A DNA stretch of 64,000 nucleotides from Leptospira sanjuanensis. GTDB lineage: Bacteria; Spirochaetota; Leptospiria; Leptospirales; Leptospiraceae. Both the position numbers and the translations under genes were made by a program. Where the stretch lies: positions 3,840,501-3,904,500 of the forward strand of contig NZ_JAIZBG010000001.1 of NCBI RefSeq assembly GCF_022267325.1, written 5' to 3'. Below the pieces are notes generated by a model. It saw nothing but the letters and a program-made list of their open reading frames with translations, did not search any database and had not been told where the DNA came from. Of this stretch, positions 14,550-25,315 are shown in pieces (the first letter of the stretch is position 1; each line of letters opens with the position of its first letter).

Positions 14550-17500
14550 TTATTCGGTTTCGGCCATCGTATGCGAATACTTTCTGAGCACGTCTTGAAT
14601 CTTTAAGATCACTTCGTGGTGCGGATCCACCGAAAGTGCGATCTCCACCATTTCCATCGCTCGTTTATAATTCTTCAATGCGATGTAAATTTGCGCAAGA
14701 TTCACGAGATTTTTCATGTGAGTCGGTTCTCTCAGTTTCAATCGTTCTCCGAAATCCAACGCCTTCTGAAGACTTCCCGCTTTGCGGGCGGCCGTCGAAG
14801 CGATATAAAGAATTTCCTTATCCACCGGTTTCAAATTCAGATAATCTTCCGCGTAGAGCGCCGCATTTCTGTAGTCCTTCTTTTTCAAAAAAAGACTTAC
14901 GAATAACTTTTTGACTTCGGGAACTTGGTTGTTCAAAGATTCGGCTTGTTCGAGATACGAAATCGCTTCTTCGATCTCTTTGTTGCCCGCGCCTTCTTTT
15001 GCTTTTTTGAGAAGTTCCCTAATTTGTTCCCTCTCGTGAGCTTGCGCGATTTTCGACTGTGTTAGATTTTCCTTAAATGAAACTCGAACCAAAGAAAGGT
15101 CGTCCGTTAAACTTCCTTGTTTTTGAATACCTTCATAAATCGATTGAAGTTCTCCGTTCGCCTCTTCGACCTTTCTCAAAAATAATTTCTCGTCGTCGTT
15201 GATGATCCTTCCGCCCTCGCGATCGGTTCCGATCAACAGATCGTCGCGCCCGTCCGAACCCGCGATGATGATATCGCCCGGTTCCATTTGGAACGTTTTG
15301 ATAAAGACACTTCCTTCCATACCGGTCGTTCCGAGTTTTCGGAACATCAGATCGTCTTCGATAAAGCTTGCGATTCCGTCCCGATACAACACGGTCCAAG
15401 GATGTTCCGCGTTGATAAAGTAAAGAAGTCCCGCTTCATCGTCCACAACGCCTAACACGAGTGAAACGAGCATCGATCCGTCGAAACTTTCAAAGACCTT
15501 GTGCAATTCTAAGAACGCGTTTTTCAGCCAGCGTTCGGGGGATTGCTCCTTCATCGTTGCTGCCATTTTCGTTCTTTCGATGATCGATTCAAAAACGGCT
15601 CCGAGTACGAGCGCCCCGCCCGCGCCTTGCATCGATTTTCCCATCGCGTCTGCGTTTAAGAAAACGGTATAATACCGATCCTGCAATTCGATTCCGTTGG
15701 AGATATTGATGTCCCCTCCGATCTCGTCGTTGAACCTTCTAAAGGAGAATTTCTTTTTTTGTTCGATCAGAAAATCCACTTTTACGTTTTCCTGACGAGC
15801 TTTGTTCGAGCCGAGCGGTTTGATTAAGAGGGAAGTTAAGAAATAATCTCCATCCTGTTGTTGTTTCAATTCCTGAACTTCTTCGAGAGTTTGCTGAAGT
15901 TCTTTGGTTCTTTCTTTTACCTTCTCTTCAAGTTCTTCCGCGTACTGTTGCAGACGTTTTCTTGCGGCTTGAATCGACCTCGCCATTCTGTTAAACGAAC
16001 GAGCGATAAAACCGATCTCGTCCTCGACTTTCACTTGAAGACGATATTCTAAGTTGCCCGAATTCGCTTCTCTCAAACCGATCACGACTTCTTCCAATGG
16101 GTTGAGAAGGGCGCCTTGAAAGAAAAAACGGAATCCGAAAAGAACTAAAACCAAAATGCAAAGCGCGGATATATAAAGAATCTTACCCGTTGAATGGAGA
16201 TATTCGCGGAGCGATTCGTATCGAAACCCGACCTCGTATATTTTGGAACCGGCTTCGGAAACGTAAAAATAAGAGATATAGTGCTTCGGAACATGGCCTC
16301 CTAACTCGTATATGCGTTCGCCTTTGTACGTTCTTTCATCCTGTTTTCTTACTTGAGTCAGGAGAGTTTGAATGATCTTATCTCTTTTCGCGGAATCGGT
16401 CACGTTCGAATTCAACGCGGCCTTTTTTAGTTCCTTTAAATACGCGTCGATACCCGGAACGCTCGATTGAAATAACTTCTCAAGCGCGACAGGGTCGTTT
16501 TTTTCCTTCGGAGGAAGATGAAAGTATTTATTTCTAAGAACAACCAGCTTCTTTTCCAAGTCGTCAAAGAAAGATTCCACGTCCTTTCCCGAAAGGTTTT
16601 TGAAATCCTTTTTCGAGGAAAGATATTCCTTCACGCCTGCCTTATACGCTTCAAACCCGGGAGGAGAATTCTTTAAAATGGAATCCGATCTTTCGATCAA
16701 TTCTTCGTTTGCCAGGACCGGAAGTTCGAAAAGGGTATGTGCAATTTTAAAAAAACGGAATTCCCGCAAAACCGATTCGTTCGGTTGAAGAGAATTTTTG
16801 ATCGAACTGGATTTCGCGGAATCCGATTCCGAATCATACTCGAAAACGTATTCGATGTCTTTTGAAACCTCCAAACCCGATACGGATAAGCGGACTTCTT
16901 TTCGTTTGATCAGATCGTAGGATTCTTCGTATTTATTGAAGATGAACAAACTGACGATTTGTAAAATTAAAAAGAAAGTCGCGAGCGTGATTCCGGTAAT
17001 TCTGGAAAGAATCGAAGTCTTTTCACTCGTATAGTTGATATAACCTACGAGAATTACGAACAGTCCGATCACGAGAGAAATATCCAAAACGGTTTGATAC
17101 AATTCTCTCGAAACCGCTCCGTCTCGACTCATTGCATTCAGAATTCCCGGGAAAAGAGTGACTAACGTCAAAGGAATGAGAATAATACCCGTGATGATTC
17201 TTTCCTTACCCTTGAGTTTCACCATTCTCCAGACGCCGATTCCCATAAAGATGAAGGTATAAAGAATGATGACCGCCGAATAAATTTTATAAAAGTAATT
17301 GATCTGAAAATCCCAGTAATGCCCCGAAAAGTAGAACACTCTTTTGGCGGGAAAGGATTCATACAAATACCACGCGCAAATGAAAAGAACTCCCACTAAT
17401 GCGATGGAAAAAACCGGAATCACGATCTTCCTGGAAACCGGTTCCGGATAGTGAAGAAAGAACATGATCAAAAATAGAAATCCGAAAAACGGAGAAGGAA

Positions 17501-17717
17501 TTACGATCCACCGATGGAACACGGACCATGGTCCGTAAAAAGGAAATCCCACCATGTAGCCGAGATGAAATATCCCGAGACAAAGCAAACCGATGCTGAC
17601 ATATATCGTGCCCGATGCCTTTTCCTGGATGGAGAAGAAAAAGAAGGTTGTGAACCCGATAAAGAGGACTCCGATCAACGAAGCCAATGAAAAGTAATTT
17701 AAATAAATCAGATCCAT
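14550..17717 (-). CDS. Membrane SpoIIE/RsbU-type serine phosphatase with HAMP and TPR repeats
   Basis: A 1055-residue signalling protein. Order: about eight N-terminal membrane helices (to residue 258), an extracytoplasmic sensor region (about 260-515), a further helix (about 518-538), a HAMP domain (about 540-592, ending [16 protein letters not shown]), a coiled coil, a SpoIIE-type PP2C domain (about 650-870; metal-binding [32 protein letters not shown]), then TPR repeats (about 925-1045). PP2C proteins of this class dephosphorylate anti-sigma-factor antagonists in partner-switching networks. No anti-sigma or antagonist gene is adjacent, so its target is elsewhere. The C-terminal TPR set is probably for partner binding. 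Confidence 0.88.
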   Translation of the reverse strand: MDLIYLNYFSLASLIGVLFIGFTTFFFFSIQEKASGTIYVSIGLLCLGIFHLGYMVGFPFYGPWSVFHRWIVIPSPFFGFLFLIMFFLHYPEPVSRKIVIPVFSIALVGVLFICAWYLYESFPAKRVFYFSGHYWDFQINYFYKIYSAVIILYTFIFMGIGVWRMVKLKGKERIITGIILIPLTLVTLFPGILNAMSRDGAVSRELYQTVLDISLVIGLFVILVGYINYTSEKTSILSRITGITLATFFLILQIVSLFIFNKYEESYDLIKRKEVRLSVSGLEVSKDIEYVFEYDSESDSAKSSSIKNSLQPNESVLREFRFFKIAHTLFELPVLANEELIERSDSILKNSPPGFEAYKAGVKEYLSSKKDFKNLSGKDVESFFDDLEKKLVVLRNKYFHLPPKEKNDPVALEKLFQSSVPGIDAYLKELKKAALNSNVTDSAKRDKIIQTLLTQVRKQDERTYKGERIYELGGHVPKHYISYFYVSEAGSKIYEVGFRYESLREYLHSTGKILYISALCILVLVLFGFRFFFQGALLNPLEEVVIGLREANSGNLEYRLQVKVEDEIGFIARSFNRMARSIQAARKRLQQYAEELEEKVKERTKELQQTLEEVQELKQQQDGDYFLTSLLIKPLGSNKARQENVKVDFLIEQKKKFSFRRFNDEIGGDINISNGIELQDRYYTVFLNADAMGKSMQGAGGALVLGAVFESIIERTKMAATMKEQSPERWLKNAFLELHKVFESFDGSMLVSLVLGVVDDEAGLLYFINAEHPWTVLYRDGIASFIEDDLMFRKLGTTGMEGSVFIKTFQMEPGDIIIAGSDGRDDLLIGTDREGGRIINDDEKLFLRKVEEANGELQSIYEGIQKQGSLTDDLSLVRVSFKENLTQSKIAQAHEREQIRELLKKAKEGAGNKEIEEAISYLEQAESLNNQVPEVKKLFVSLFLKKKDYRNAALYAEDYLNLKPVDKEILYIASTAARKAGSLQKALDFGERLKLREPTHMKNLVNLAQIYIALKNYKRAMEMVEIALSVDPHHEVILKIQDVLRKYSHTMAETE

Positions 17718-17914
17718 AAGACAGGCACTCTAAAAATCGCTTAAAATTATTATCGTCAAGCAAAAAGGAAATTTGAACTCGTATATCGTACGTTATAGAT
17801 TCCGAATCATCAAAAACTTCTGTACAAAAACGAAAGTTCGGAAGGAAATCATCGAAATCGAATGTTGCTCTGCATAAAGAGATGCCTCACAAACGAACTG
17901 TGATTGTTTGCTAC

Positions 17915-19375
17915 TCAAAAACCACCGATACAGACATATTTGACGTTAAGATATTCATGAATTCCGTATTTTGATCCTTCCCTACCGAAACCCGATTCCT
18001 TAACTCCTCCGAAAGGAACTTGTTCGCTGGAAATCAACCCTTCGTTGATCCCCAACATACCCGATTCGATCCTTTCCGAGAGAAGACGAATCTTTTTGTA
18101 ATCGTTCGAATACGCGTATGCAGCTAGCCCGGAAGGTGTAGAATTCGCGATTCGAATCGCTTCTTCTAAGGAATCAAAACGATATACCGGCGCGATGGGA
18201 CCGAAAATCTCTTCCCGCATCGAAAGAGAATCTTTACTCACATCGGAGATAACCGTTGGAGAGAAAAATAATTTACCCGATTCGATTCTATTCCCGCCTA
18301 GCAGAAGTTTTGCGCCGGTCGCCTTTGCATGCTCAACGTGATGTTCCATTTTAAGAACCGCCGCTTCGTTGATGAGCGGTCCAACGTTTACGTCCTTTTC
18401 CAACCCACTGCCGGTCTTTAATTGTAATACGGCTTCTGAAAACAAACTTATAAACTCGTTATAAATTCCTTTCTGAACCAGAAATCGATTCGCACAAACG
18501 CAGGTTTGACCCGAGTTTCTAAATTTGGAAAGAATCGCACCTTTGACCGCCGCTTCCAAATCGGCGTCGTCGAAAATCAAAAACGGGGCATTCCCTCCCA
18601 ATTCGAGGGATAAACGTTTCAAAGTTTTGGAACTTCTTTCCATGATCAATTTTCCCACTCGAGTCGAGCCGGTAAAACTGATCTTCTTCACATCGGGATG
18701 ATCGATCAGAGTGTTCGCGATTTCTTCCGGATAACCCGTGAGAACTTGAAAGGCGCCTTCCGGAATTCCGGCTTCCTGCGCAAGCGCCGCTAAAGCTAAA
18801 GCGGAGAATGGCGTGAGTTCGGAAGGTTTGCTGATCACCGTACAACCCGCGGCCAACGCCGCCCCGGCTTTGCGCGTGATCATCGAGGAAGGAAAATTCC
18901 AAGGAGTTAAAATTCCGCAAACTCCAACGGGAAGTTTTAAGACTTCGATCTTCGTATCGGTTCTATGACTCGGAATAATATCGCCGTATGTTCTCTTCGC
19001 TTCTTCGGCAAACCATTCCAAAAAGGAAGAAGCGTAATCGATTTCACCTCTGGATTCGCTCAAAGGTTTTCCCTGTTCCAGAGTCATGAGAAGCGCGAGA
19101 TCTTCCCGATTCTTTTTCATCTTATCGGCCCAGTTCCGAATCAGAACCGCACGTTCCTTTGCCGGTCGCGCGGACCAATCGGAAAAAGCCTCCTTGGAAG
19201 TTTCGATCGCTTCCAACGTTTCCTTTTGTCCCAAAGAAGGAACGGCGCCTAACATTTCTAAGCTGGCGGGATTTTGGACCTGAATTTTCAGATTCGGATT
19301 TCCCTCGTTCCAAGAACCGCGCCAATACGCTTCCTGTTTGAATAATTCTTGTCTATGCAGAAATTCTAAACTCAA
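17915..19375 (-). CDS. gabD: NAD(P)-dependent succinate-semialdehyde dehydrogenase family
   Basis: A 486-residue aldehyde dehydrogenase, full length. Catalytic cysteine in [12 protein letters not shown] (about residue 290), catalytic glutamate in LELGGNAP (about 258), nucleotide loop FTGSTRVGK, and the C-terminal [14 protein letters not shown]. This pattern fits the GabD branch, which oxidises succinate semialdehyde to succinate; related enzymes take other short or medium aldehydes. It follows the GMC oxidoreductase gene on the same strand, about 105 bases downstream, so it may oxidise the aldehyde that enzyme makes. The exact substrate is uncertain. Confidence 0.85.
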   Translation of the reverse strand: MSLEFLHRQELFKQEAYWRGSWNEGNPNLKIQVQNPASLEMLGAVPSLGQKETLEAIETSKEAFSDWSARPAKERAVLIRNWADKMKKNREDLALLMTLEQGKPLSESRGEIDYASSFLEWFAEEAKRTYGDIIPSHRTDTKIEVLKLPVGVCGILTPWNFPSSMITRKAGAALAAGCTVISKPSELTPFSALALAALAQEAGIPEGAFQVLTGYPEEIANTLIDHPDVKKISFTGSTRVGKLIMERSSKTLKRLSLELGGNAPFLIFDDADLEAAVKGAILSKFRNSGQTCVCANRFLVQKGIYNEFISLFSEAVLQLKTGSGLEKDVNVGPLINEAAVLKMEHHVEHAKATGAKLLLGGNRIESGKLFFSPTVISDVSKDSLSMREEIFGPIAPVYRFDSLEEAIRIANSTPSGLAAYAYSNDYKKIRLLSERIESGMLGINEGLISSEQVPFGGVKESGFGREGSKYGIHEYLNVKYVCIGGF

Positions 19376-19479
19376 AATCGGACCTCGTCTTCATCTTCGT
19401 TCTGAAAACGAGGAAATGAAAGAAGAATATACCGCGCATTCGGAATTTTTTGAAACGAACTCGCGATCTTCGAATTGGG

Positions 19480-21300
19480 TTATTTACGTATCTTGTTTCC
19501 TTTCACGCCGTTTGAATTCCGTTTTTGTTTGGCCGTCGATTTCGATTTAGAATTTGGATCGGACCGCGACGCGGTTTGTTTTTTCGAAGCGGACTTCTTT
19601 TCGCGAGTACTTAGAATCGAAGAGATTCCGAATTCTTTCTCGAAACGATATTCTATCGGTTGAAATCCTTCCTTCGGAGGAATTAAGGACATCGCTCGTT
19701 CGGTGATCGCCGTAATCGAAAGACTCGGATTGACTCCGAGATTGACGGTGATCATCGAGCTGTCGCAGATTCTTAAATTTTGATAACCGAAGACCCTGTT
19801 TTGAAAATCGATCACTCCTTCCTTTTCGGAATCTCCCATAATACAACCGCCCATGATATGCCCTGTAATCGGAGCGTTTAACAGAACGTCGTTGATCGAA
19901 CTTCTCGGAACTCCTCCGGTCTTTTGTGCGATTTTTCGTGCGGTATCGTTCGCGATCGGAATGTAAGAAGGCGTTTTTTCTCCTTCGGTCAAAGCGGAAC
20001 TCATCGTCTTTTCAAACGGCCAAGCGAATCGTCTGGTCCGAACCAAACGAATCTTGTTATCCAACGTCTGCATCACCAAAAGAATCAAGGATCGTTTTGC
20101 AAAACCGAAAGGCCAGGAAGCTTGAAAGAAATACAACGGATTCGTAAATAAGGTGAGAAAGTATTTAAGTGGCCTGGGAAATTTTCCGCCGCCGTCGGTA
20201 AGTACGGATGCGATCGTTCCGAAAAAATCCGAACCTTTCGGATAGCGGACCGGCTCCATGTGGGTATGTTCGTCCGGGTGAATGGAAGAAGTGATCGCAA
20301 CCCCTTTTGAATAATCCACTTCCTTTGTAAAATTAGTAATCGCTAATACGGTTTCGCTATTCGTTCTCACGCTGTCGCCTAAGACATCGGAAATCCTCGG
20401 CATCTTTCCCATTTGTTTCATCTTTAAAAGCAGACCGACCGTTCCCATCACGGCCGCGGAAAGAATTACGTTTTTTGCATAGAATTTCTTTTTCGGAAAT
20501 CCGAAAAGACCCGTCGTAGATCTGGTTTGAATTTGATATCCGAATTCCCCCGTGGCTGCCGGGTCGGGAACGCCGAATCCGTTCAGAGGAATCAGAGAAT
20601 CGACTTTGGTTTCCGGAAAAATTTTTGCTCCCATCTTTTCGGCAAAGTAGAGATAATTCTTATCGAGCGTATTCTTTGAATTGAATCTGCAGCCCACCAT
20701 ACAACCGCCGCAGTGATTGCAGGTCACACGATCCGGACCCTCTCCTAAGAAATACGGATCTTTCGTAAGCTTACCCGGCTTTTCTCCAAAAAATACTCCG
20801 ACGGGCGTTGGACGGAATGTTTCCCCTCTTCCCATCTCCTCCGCGATTTCCTTTAAAATAAAATCGGATTCGTAAAGCTGAGGATTTTGAGTGACGCCTA
20901 ACATGCGTGATGCGACCGAATAAAACGGGAGCATTCCTGACTTTCCGCCCATTTTTTTAAAAGCGGGAGAATCTAGAACCTTATCCCCCGGCACATAAAG
21001 AGTATTCGCATATACTAAACTACCGCCGCCGACTCCCGCACCGCTAACAAGAAAGAAATCCTTCAAAAGATTCAAACGTTGAATTCCGTAAAAACCGATA
21101 CGGGGCATCCAAAGATATTTGTTAAGCGACCAGTTTGATTTCGGAAAATCCTCGGATCTCCATCGTTTTCCCGATTCAATTACAGCAACGGAATAACCTT
21201 TCTGACTCAAACGCATCGCCGATACGCTTCCGCCGAATCCGCTGCCTACGATCACATAATCGAAATCATAGTGAACATTTGTTCTCTTCTTCTGTTCCAT
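19480..21300 (-). CDS. GMC-family FAD oxidoreductase (cholesterol/long-chain alcohol oxidase-like)
   Basis: A 606-residue flavoenzyme. The FAD-binding Rossmann motif VIVGSGFGGSVSAMRLSQKG is at about residues 16-35, and the GMC C-terminal signature (GGCIMG, LRICDSSMITVNLGVNPSLS) near 510-550. Residues near 192 carry a CxxCxxCxxxC cluster (CNHCGGCMVGC) typical of the long-chain-alcohol/cholesterol-oxidase branch. The last 35 residues are a low-complexity Lys/Ser tail, unusual for the family. It probably oxidises an alcohol to an aldehyde or ketone. The aldehyde dehydrogenase downstream and the divergent flavin monooxygenase fit a lipid or alcohol oxidation role; the substrate is unknown. Confidence 0.85.
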   Translation of the reverse strand: MEQKKRTNVHYDFDYVIVGSGFGGSVSAMRLSQKGYSVAVIESGKRWRSEDFPKSNWSLNKYLWMPRIGFYGIQRLNLLKDFFLVSGAGVGGGSLVYANTLYVPGDKVLDSPAFKKMGGKSGMLPFYSVASRMLGVTQNPQLYESDFILKEIAEEMGRGETFRPTPVGVFFGEKPGKLTKDPYFLGEGPDRVTCNHCGGCMVGCRFNSKNTLDKNYLYFAEKMGAKIFPETKVDSLIPLNGFGVPDPAATGEFGYQIQTRSTTGLFGFPKKKFYAKNVILSAAVMGTVGLLLKMKQMGKMPRISDVLGDSVRTNSETVLAITNFTKEVDYSKGVAITSSIHPDEHTHMEPVRYPKGSDFFGTIASVLTDGGGKFPRPLKYFLTLFTNPLYFFQASWPFGFAKRSLILLVMQTLDNKIRLVRTRRFAWPFEKTMSSALTEGEKTPSYIPIANDTARKIAQKTGGVPRSSINDVLLNAPITGHIMGGCIMGDSEKEGVIDFQNRVFGYQNLRICDSSMITVNLGVNPSLSITAITERAMSLIPPKEGFQPIEYRFEKEFGISSILSTREKKSASKKQTASRSDPNSKSKSTAKQKRNSNGVKGNKIRK

Positions 21301-21419
21301 AAGGATTCCTTCCTATTTCCGCGAATTATAAATTCAAAACATTTTTTAATTGACTGCGTTATAATTTAAAAGCTGTATCATAATTCCTAACGTATCATCC
21401 GTAAAAAGAGGAGAAGGAT

Positions 21420-22853
21420 ATGTCTTCATTGCCGAGTGTTTGTGTGATCGGAGCGGGTTCAAGCGGTATAGCCGTTTGCAAGGCTCTCAAAGAGAAAGGG
21501 ATTCCATTTGATTGTTACGAGGCAGGAAGCGAAGTAGGAGGCAACTGGAGATTCAACAACGACAACAAGATGAGCAACATCTACAAATCTCTGCATATCA
21601 ATACGCATCGTGATCGTATGGAATACAGAGATTATCCGATGCCACGCACATATCCGGATTATCCGGGTCACCAAAAGATTCTGGAATACTTTATCGATTA
21701 CGTGAATCATTTCGGATTTCGTAAGAACATTCACTTCAAAACTCCCGTTGTTCACGTCGAACGTCAAGAAGACGGGACGTGGTTGGTTCAAACAGGAGAC
21801 GGAAAACAAAAGTATTACGACGCGCTCGTAGTATCGAACGGCCATCACTGGTCGCAACGATGGCCCAGTCCTCCATTCCCAGGCAAGTTTACAGGAAAGA
21901 TCATTCACTCGCATTCTTACGTTGATCCGGATAATCCGATTAAATTAACCGGAAAACGAGTCGTCGTTCTCGGTATGGGAAACAGTGCGATGGATATCGC
22001 CGTGGAGCTTTGTCGTCCCGGCGTCGCATCGAAGGTTTTCTTAGCGGCGAGAAGAGGCGCTTATATTATTCCGAATTACCTTTTTGGAAAACCGCTAGAC
22101 AAGTCCACCGAACTGATTCCGGTTCATACGCCGTTCTGGTTGAAGAGTTTTATCATGGGACTCGTATTACGTTTCGGAGTAGGAAACGTGCAGGACTTCG
22201 GTTTACAAAAACCGGATCACAAGCCGGGAGCGGCCCATCCTACGATTTCCCAGGATATTCTCGTTCGATTGGGGAGAGGAGACGTGACTCCGAAACCGAA
22301 TATAGAATCGTATAACGGCAATAAGGTTCGTTTTGTCGACGGAAGCGAAGAGGAAGTCGACGCGGTCATTTATTGCACAGGATACGACGTGAAGTTTCCT
22401 TTCTTCGACGAAAAATTCCTTTCCGCAAAGGACAACCACATTCCGCTCTTTCACAGAATGATAAAACCGGAATACAACAATCTTTTCTTTGTCGGCCTGT
22501 ATCAGCCTCTGGGTGCGATTATGCCTCTCGCGGAATTTCAGGGAAAATGGATCTCCGAATATTTAACCGGAAACTACGTATTTCCTTCCACGGAGGAAAT
22601 GAATCAATCCATCGAAAAATACGAATCGGCGATGAAGAAACGTTATGTGGCATCGACAAGGCACACGATGCAGGTGGACTTTGAGGACTTCTTATACGAT
22701 ATGAAATCGGAATTGAAACGAGGAACCAAACGCGCTTCCAAAAACGGAAACAAACTTTCGGTAGAAGCGATCGCACAGCACAAATCCGCTTCCAAAAACG
22801 GTGTTTCCTCCAACGGATTCAAAAAGAAAACCCGTGCTCTTGCGAAAGTTTGA
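21420..22853 (+). CDS. Flavin-containing monooxygenase
   Basis: A 477-residue flavoprotein. FAD motif VIGAGSSGIAVCKALKEKG at the N-terminus with EVGGNW, the FMO identity motif FTGKIIHSHSY (about residue 158), and the NADPH motif VLGMGNSAMDIAVEL (about residue 183). FMOs and the related Baeyer-Villiger enzymes insert oxygen into soft nucleophiles or ketones. The start is supported by an AGAGGAGAAGG site. The Lys/Ser/Ala-rich C-terminal tail resembles the tail of the divergent GMC protein. It overlaps the downstream esterase gene, so the two are co-transcribed; an esterase following a Baeyer-Villiger-type enzyme would make chemical sense, but this is inference. Confidence 0.88.
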   Translation: MSSLPSVCVIGAGSSGIAVCKALKEKGIPFDCYEAGSEVGGNWRFNNDNKMSNIYKSLHINTHRDRMEYRDYPMPRTYPDYPGHQKILEYFIDYVNHFGFRKNIHFKTPVVHVERQEDGTWLVQTGDGKQKYYDALVVSNGHHWSQRWPSPPFPGKFTGKIIHSHSYVDPDNPIKLTGKRVVVLGMGNSAMDIAVELCRPGVASKVFLAARRGAYIIPNYLFGKPLDKSTELIPVHTPFWLKSFIMGLVLRFGVGNVQDFGLQKPDHKPGAAHPTISQDILVRLGRGDVTPKPNIESYNGNKVRFVDGSEEEVDAVIYCTGYDVKFPFFDEKFLSAKDNHIPLFHRMIKPEYNNLFFVGLYQPLGAIMPLAEFQGKWISEYLTGNYVFPSTEEMNQSIEKYESAMKKRYVASTRHTMQVDFEDFLYDMKSELKRGTKRASKNGNKLSVEAIAQHKSASKNGVSSNGFKKKTRALAKV

Positions 22854-23871
22854 ACGATTCCTTTTAAAATGGATTCTACGTTTACCGGAAACTTTTCTTC
22901 GGAAAATTTCCGGCGGAACGATTACAAAGCGGGGAAGAATTCTCGACGCGAAAATTCAAATCTCCCTTTTTCTCGCTCGTATTAAACCGAAAATCGAAAC
23001 CCTTGCTCCGAAAGAAGCAAGAATCTTCTTTAAAAATTCCATGTTCCTCTTTGATCTGGAACCGGAACTTGGAGTTCAAACAGAGAATCTCATAATTCCG
23101 GTCGGGGACGAAAATATCAAAGCTCGATCGTATCGATCGAATTCATCCGCCGAAACAACGCCCGCGATCGTTTATTTTCACGGAGGCGGTTTTGTCATCG
23201 GCGACTTAGAAACGCACGATCCCCCGTTGCGTTATATCGCAAAAAATTCCGGAGTTACCGTGATCGCGGTCGATTATCGTTTAGGACCGGAGCATAAATT
23301 TCCAACGGCGGTCGAAGATTCCTTTGTCGCTTATCAATGGATCGTGAAAAACGCAAAGACATTGAAAATTCTCCCTAAAAAAATCGCGGTCGGCGGCGAC
23401 AGTGCGGGAGGAAATTTGGCCGCAAACGTTTGTATACTTTCTAAAAGGAAAAAAATACGATCCCCGTTTTTTCAGCTTTTGATTTATCCGTATTTGGATC
23501 TTTTTCGAATGAGCGAAAGCAGATATGAATTCGGAAAAGGGTACGCATTGACCAACGACCTATTGGATTTTTTCAACACGCATTATCTTCATTCGCCTCC
23601 GGAAGGAAAAAAAATCGCAGCATCTCCGATTCTTCATAAAAAAATTACGGACTTTCCACGCACGTTCGTTCAGTTAGCCGGCTTCGATCCTCTGCAAGAC
23701 GAAGCGATCGAGCTTATAGAAACTTTAAAAAAGGCCAAAGTCCCGGTTGAATTTCAGATGTACGAAACATTGGTTCACGGATATTTCAATTTTGCCGGAT
23801 TGATCCCGGACGCAAAGAAAGCGCTCGACGGCGCGGTTTTGTTAATCCGAAAAGGATTCGGGATCAAATAA
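22831..23871 (+). CDS. HSL-family alpha/beta hydrolase (esterase/lipase)
   Basis: About 346 residues of a hormone-sensitive-lipase-type carboxylesterase. Oxyanion motif YFHGGGFVIGD, the DYRLGPEHKFP stretch, nucleophile serine in GGDSAGGN, and acid/His region (FDPLQDEAIEL, LVHGYFNFAG). No signal peptide. The start is uncertain: GTG codons at 22801 and 22831 are in frame and both overlap the end of the monooxygenase gene, which implies co-expression. Likely hydrolyses short or medium acyl esters. Confidence 0.85.
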   Translation, partial: PVLLRKFERFLLKWILRLPETFLRKISGGTITKRGRILDAKIQISLFLARIKPKIETLAPKEARIFFKNSMFLFDLEPELGVQTENLIIPVGDENIKARSYRSNSSAETTPAIVYFHGGGFVIGDLETHDPPLRYIAKNSGVTVIAVDYRLGPEHKFPTAVEDSFVAYQWIVKNAKTLKILPKKIAVGGDSAGGNLAANVCILSKRKKIRSPFFQLLIYPYLDLFRMSESRYEFGKGYALTNDLLDFFNTHYLHSPPEGKKIAASPILHKKITDFPRTFVQLAGFDPLQDEAIELIETLKKAKVPVEFQMYETLVHGYFNFAGLIPDAKKALDGAVLLIRKGFGIK

Positions 23872-23975
23872 AAGCGGATTCTTGTTAAGGCAGAATCGTT
23901 TTTCTTTTTATAAAAACTTTATCTTGAATTTTTAAACGGTTCAACAAAGGTAATGGATCCAAGGCAATTCCGTTT

Positions 23976-25304
23976 ATGAAATTTCGAATTCTTAAAAACC
24001 CATCCATTCTTCTTTCTTTTTTGATCGCTTGCGTTTTTCCTTTGAGCGCGGAACCCGCAAACATCGTTTCCGGACCGATCCTCGGGTATTCCACTCTCAA
24101 AGAAGTTCTCGTTTGGGTGCAGACGGATCGAAAATCCATCGTAACATTAGAATATTCTGAAATTGGAAACCATAAAAACAAATTCATCTCCGAAGAAATT
24201 CAAACAAATGCAAAAACTGGCTTTGTCGCAAAGTTGATCGCGGACAAAGTGATTCCGGGTAAAAGGTATCAGTACAATTTACTCGTAGACGGAAAACGAA
24301 TCGAAGCGAAACATCCGCAAATATTCCAAGCTCAACCCTTTTTTGCCGCCGGACAAGATCCTCCGTCTTTTTCCTTTGCGCTGGGAAGTTGCGCCTATGT
24401 CAACGAAACCGAATACGATGTTCCGGGCAAACCTTACGGCGGGGAATATTTTATCTACAATTCCATCCTTTCAAAAAAGCCGGACTTTATGCTTTGGCTC
24501 GGAGATAATATTTATCTGCGGGAAACGGATTGGGATTCAAGAACCGGGTTCTTTCATCGGTATCGACATCAGCGCGGAATTGCCGAACTCGCGCCGTTCT
24601 TTGCGTCCGTTCATCAATATGCGATCTGGGACGATCACGATTACGGCCCGAACGACGGAGATTCTTCCTTTTGGATGAAGGAAACCGCGGAAGAAATGTT
24701 CAAACTTCATTGGGGAAATCCGAATTATGCAAAAGAAGGAATTTACGGCTCCTTTACGTGGGGAGACGTTCAATTTTTTCTTTTGGATGACCGCACGTTT
24801 CGAACGGCTAACAATAATAAGGTGGTTGGTCCGAGACAGATTCTGGGGGAAAAACAATTTCAATGGCTCGTCAACTCTTTGGCTTTTTCAAAAGCCTCGT
24901 TCAAGTTTGTTGCGATCGGAGGACAGTTCCTCAACCCGAACGCGGTTTATGAAAACTACGCGACATATCCCGAAGAGCGAAATAAAATTCTTTCCGCAAT
25001 TCGGGATTTGAAAGTGAAGAATCTGATCTTTTTGACGGGCGACCGCCATCATACCGAACTCAATCTTCTTAAGGAAGAAGGTGCGGAACCGATCTATGAT
25101 TTTACCGTTTCGCCTTTGACGTCGGGCTATTATTCCCCGATCACCGAAAAGAATTCCTTGCGAGTGGAAGGAACTCTTGTGGATCGAAGAAACTTCGGAA
25201 TGATTTCCGTCTCCGGAAAACGGGGAGAAAGAAAGCTTACATTACAAATTTTTGATGCAATGGGTAAAGAAGTCTGGAAAAGGGAAATTCCTCCGAGTCC
25301 TTGA
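23976..25304 (+). CDS. PhoD-like metallophosphoesterase, exported
   Basis: A 442-residue alkaline phosphatase D-type protein. It has an N-terminal signal peptide (cleavage near SAEP), a fibronectin-like N-terminal domain ([14 protein letters not shown]) and a metallophosphoesterase domain with metal-binding motifs [24 protein letters not shown] and TGDRHHTEL. PhoD enzymes release phosphate from phosphodiesters and monoesters in the periplasm. The stop lies about 12 bases before the next hydrolase's ATG, suggesting one transcript. Substrate unknown. Confidence 0.88.
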   Translation: MKFRILKNPSILLSFLIACVFPLSAEPANIVSGPILGYSTLKEVLVWVQTDRKSIVTLEYSEIGNHKNKFISEEIQTNAKTGFVAKLIADKVIPGKRYQYNLLVDGKRIEAKHPQIFQAQPFFAAGQDPPSFSFALGSCAYVNETEYDVPGKPYGGEYFIYNSILSKKPDFMLWLGDNIYLRETDWDSRTGFFHRYRHQRGIAELAPFFASVHQYAIWDDHDYGPNDGDSSFWMKETAEEMFKLHWGNPNYAKEGIYGSFTWGDVQFFLLDDRTFRTANNNKVVGPRQILGEKQFQWLVNSLAFSKASFKFVAIGGQFLNPNAVYENYATYPEERNKILSAIRDLKVKNLIFLTGDRHHTELNLLKEEGAEPIYDFTVSPLTSGYYSPITEKNSLRVEGTLVDRRNFGMISVSGKRGERKLTLQIFDAMGKEVWKREIPPSP

Positions 25305-25315
25305 CCTTGAGCAGT

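Noticed and set aside
21337..21384. Consensus-like promoter (TTGACT, TATAAT) before the monooxygenase
   Set aside because: The two boxes are only four bases apart and other pairings have wrong spacing, so it is not called.
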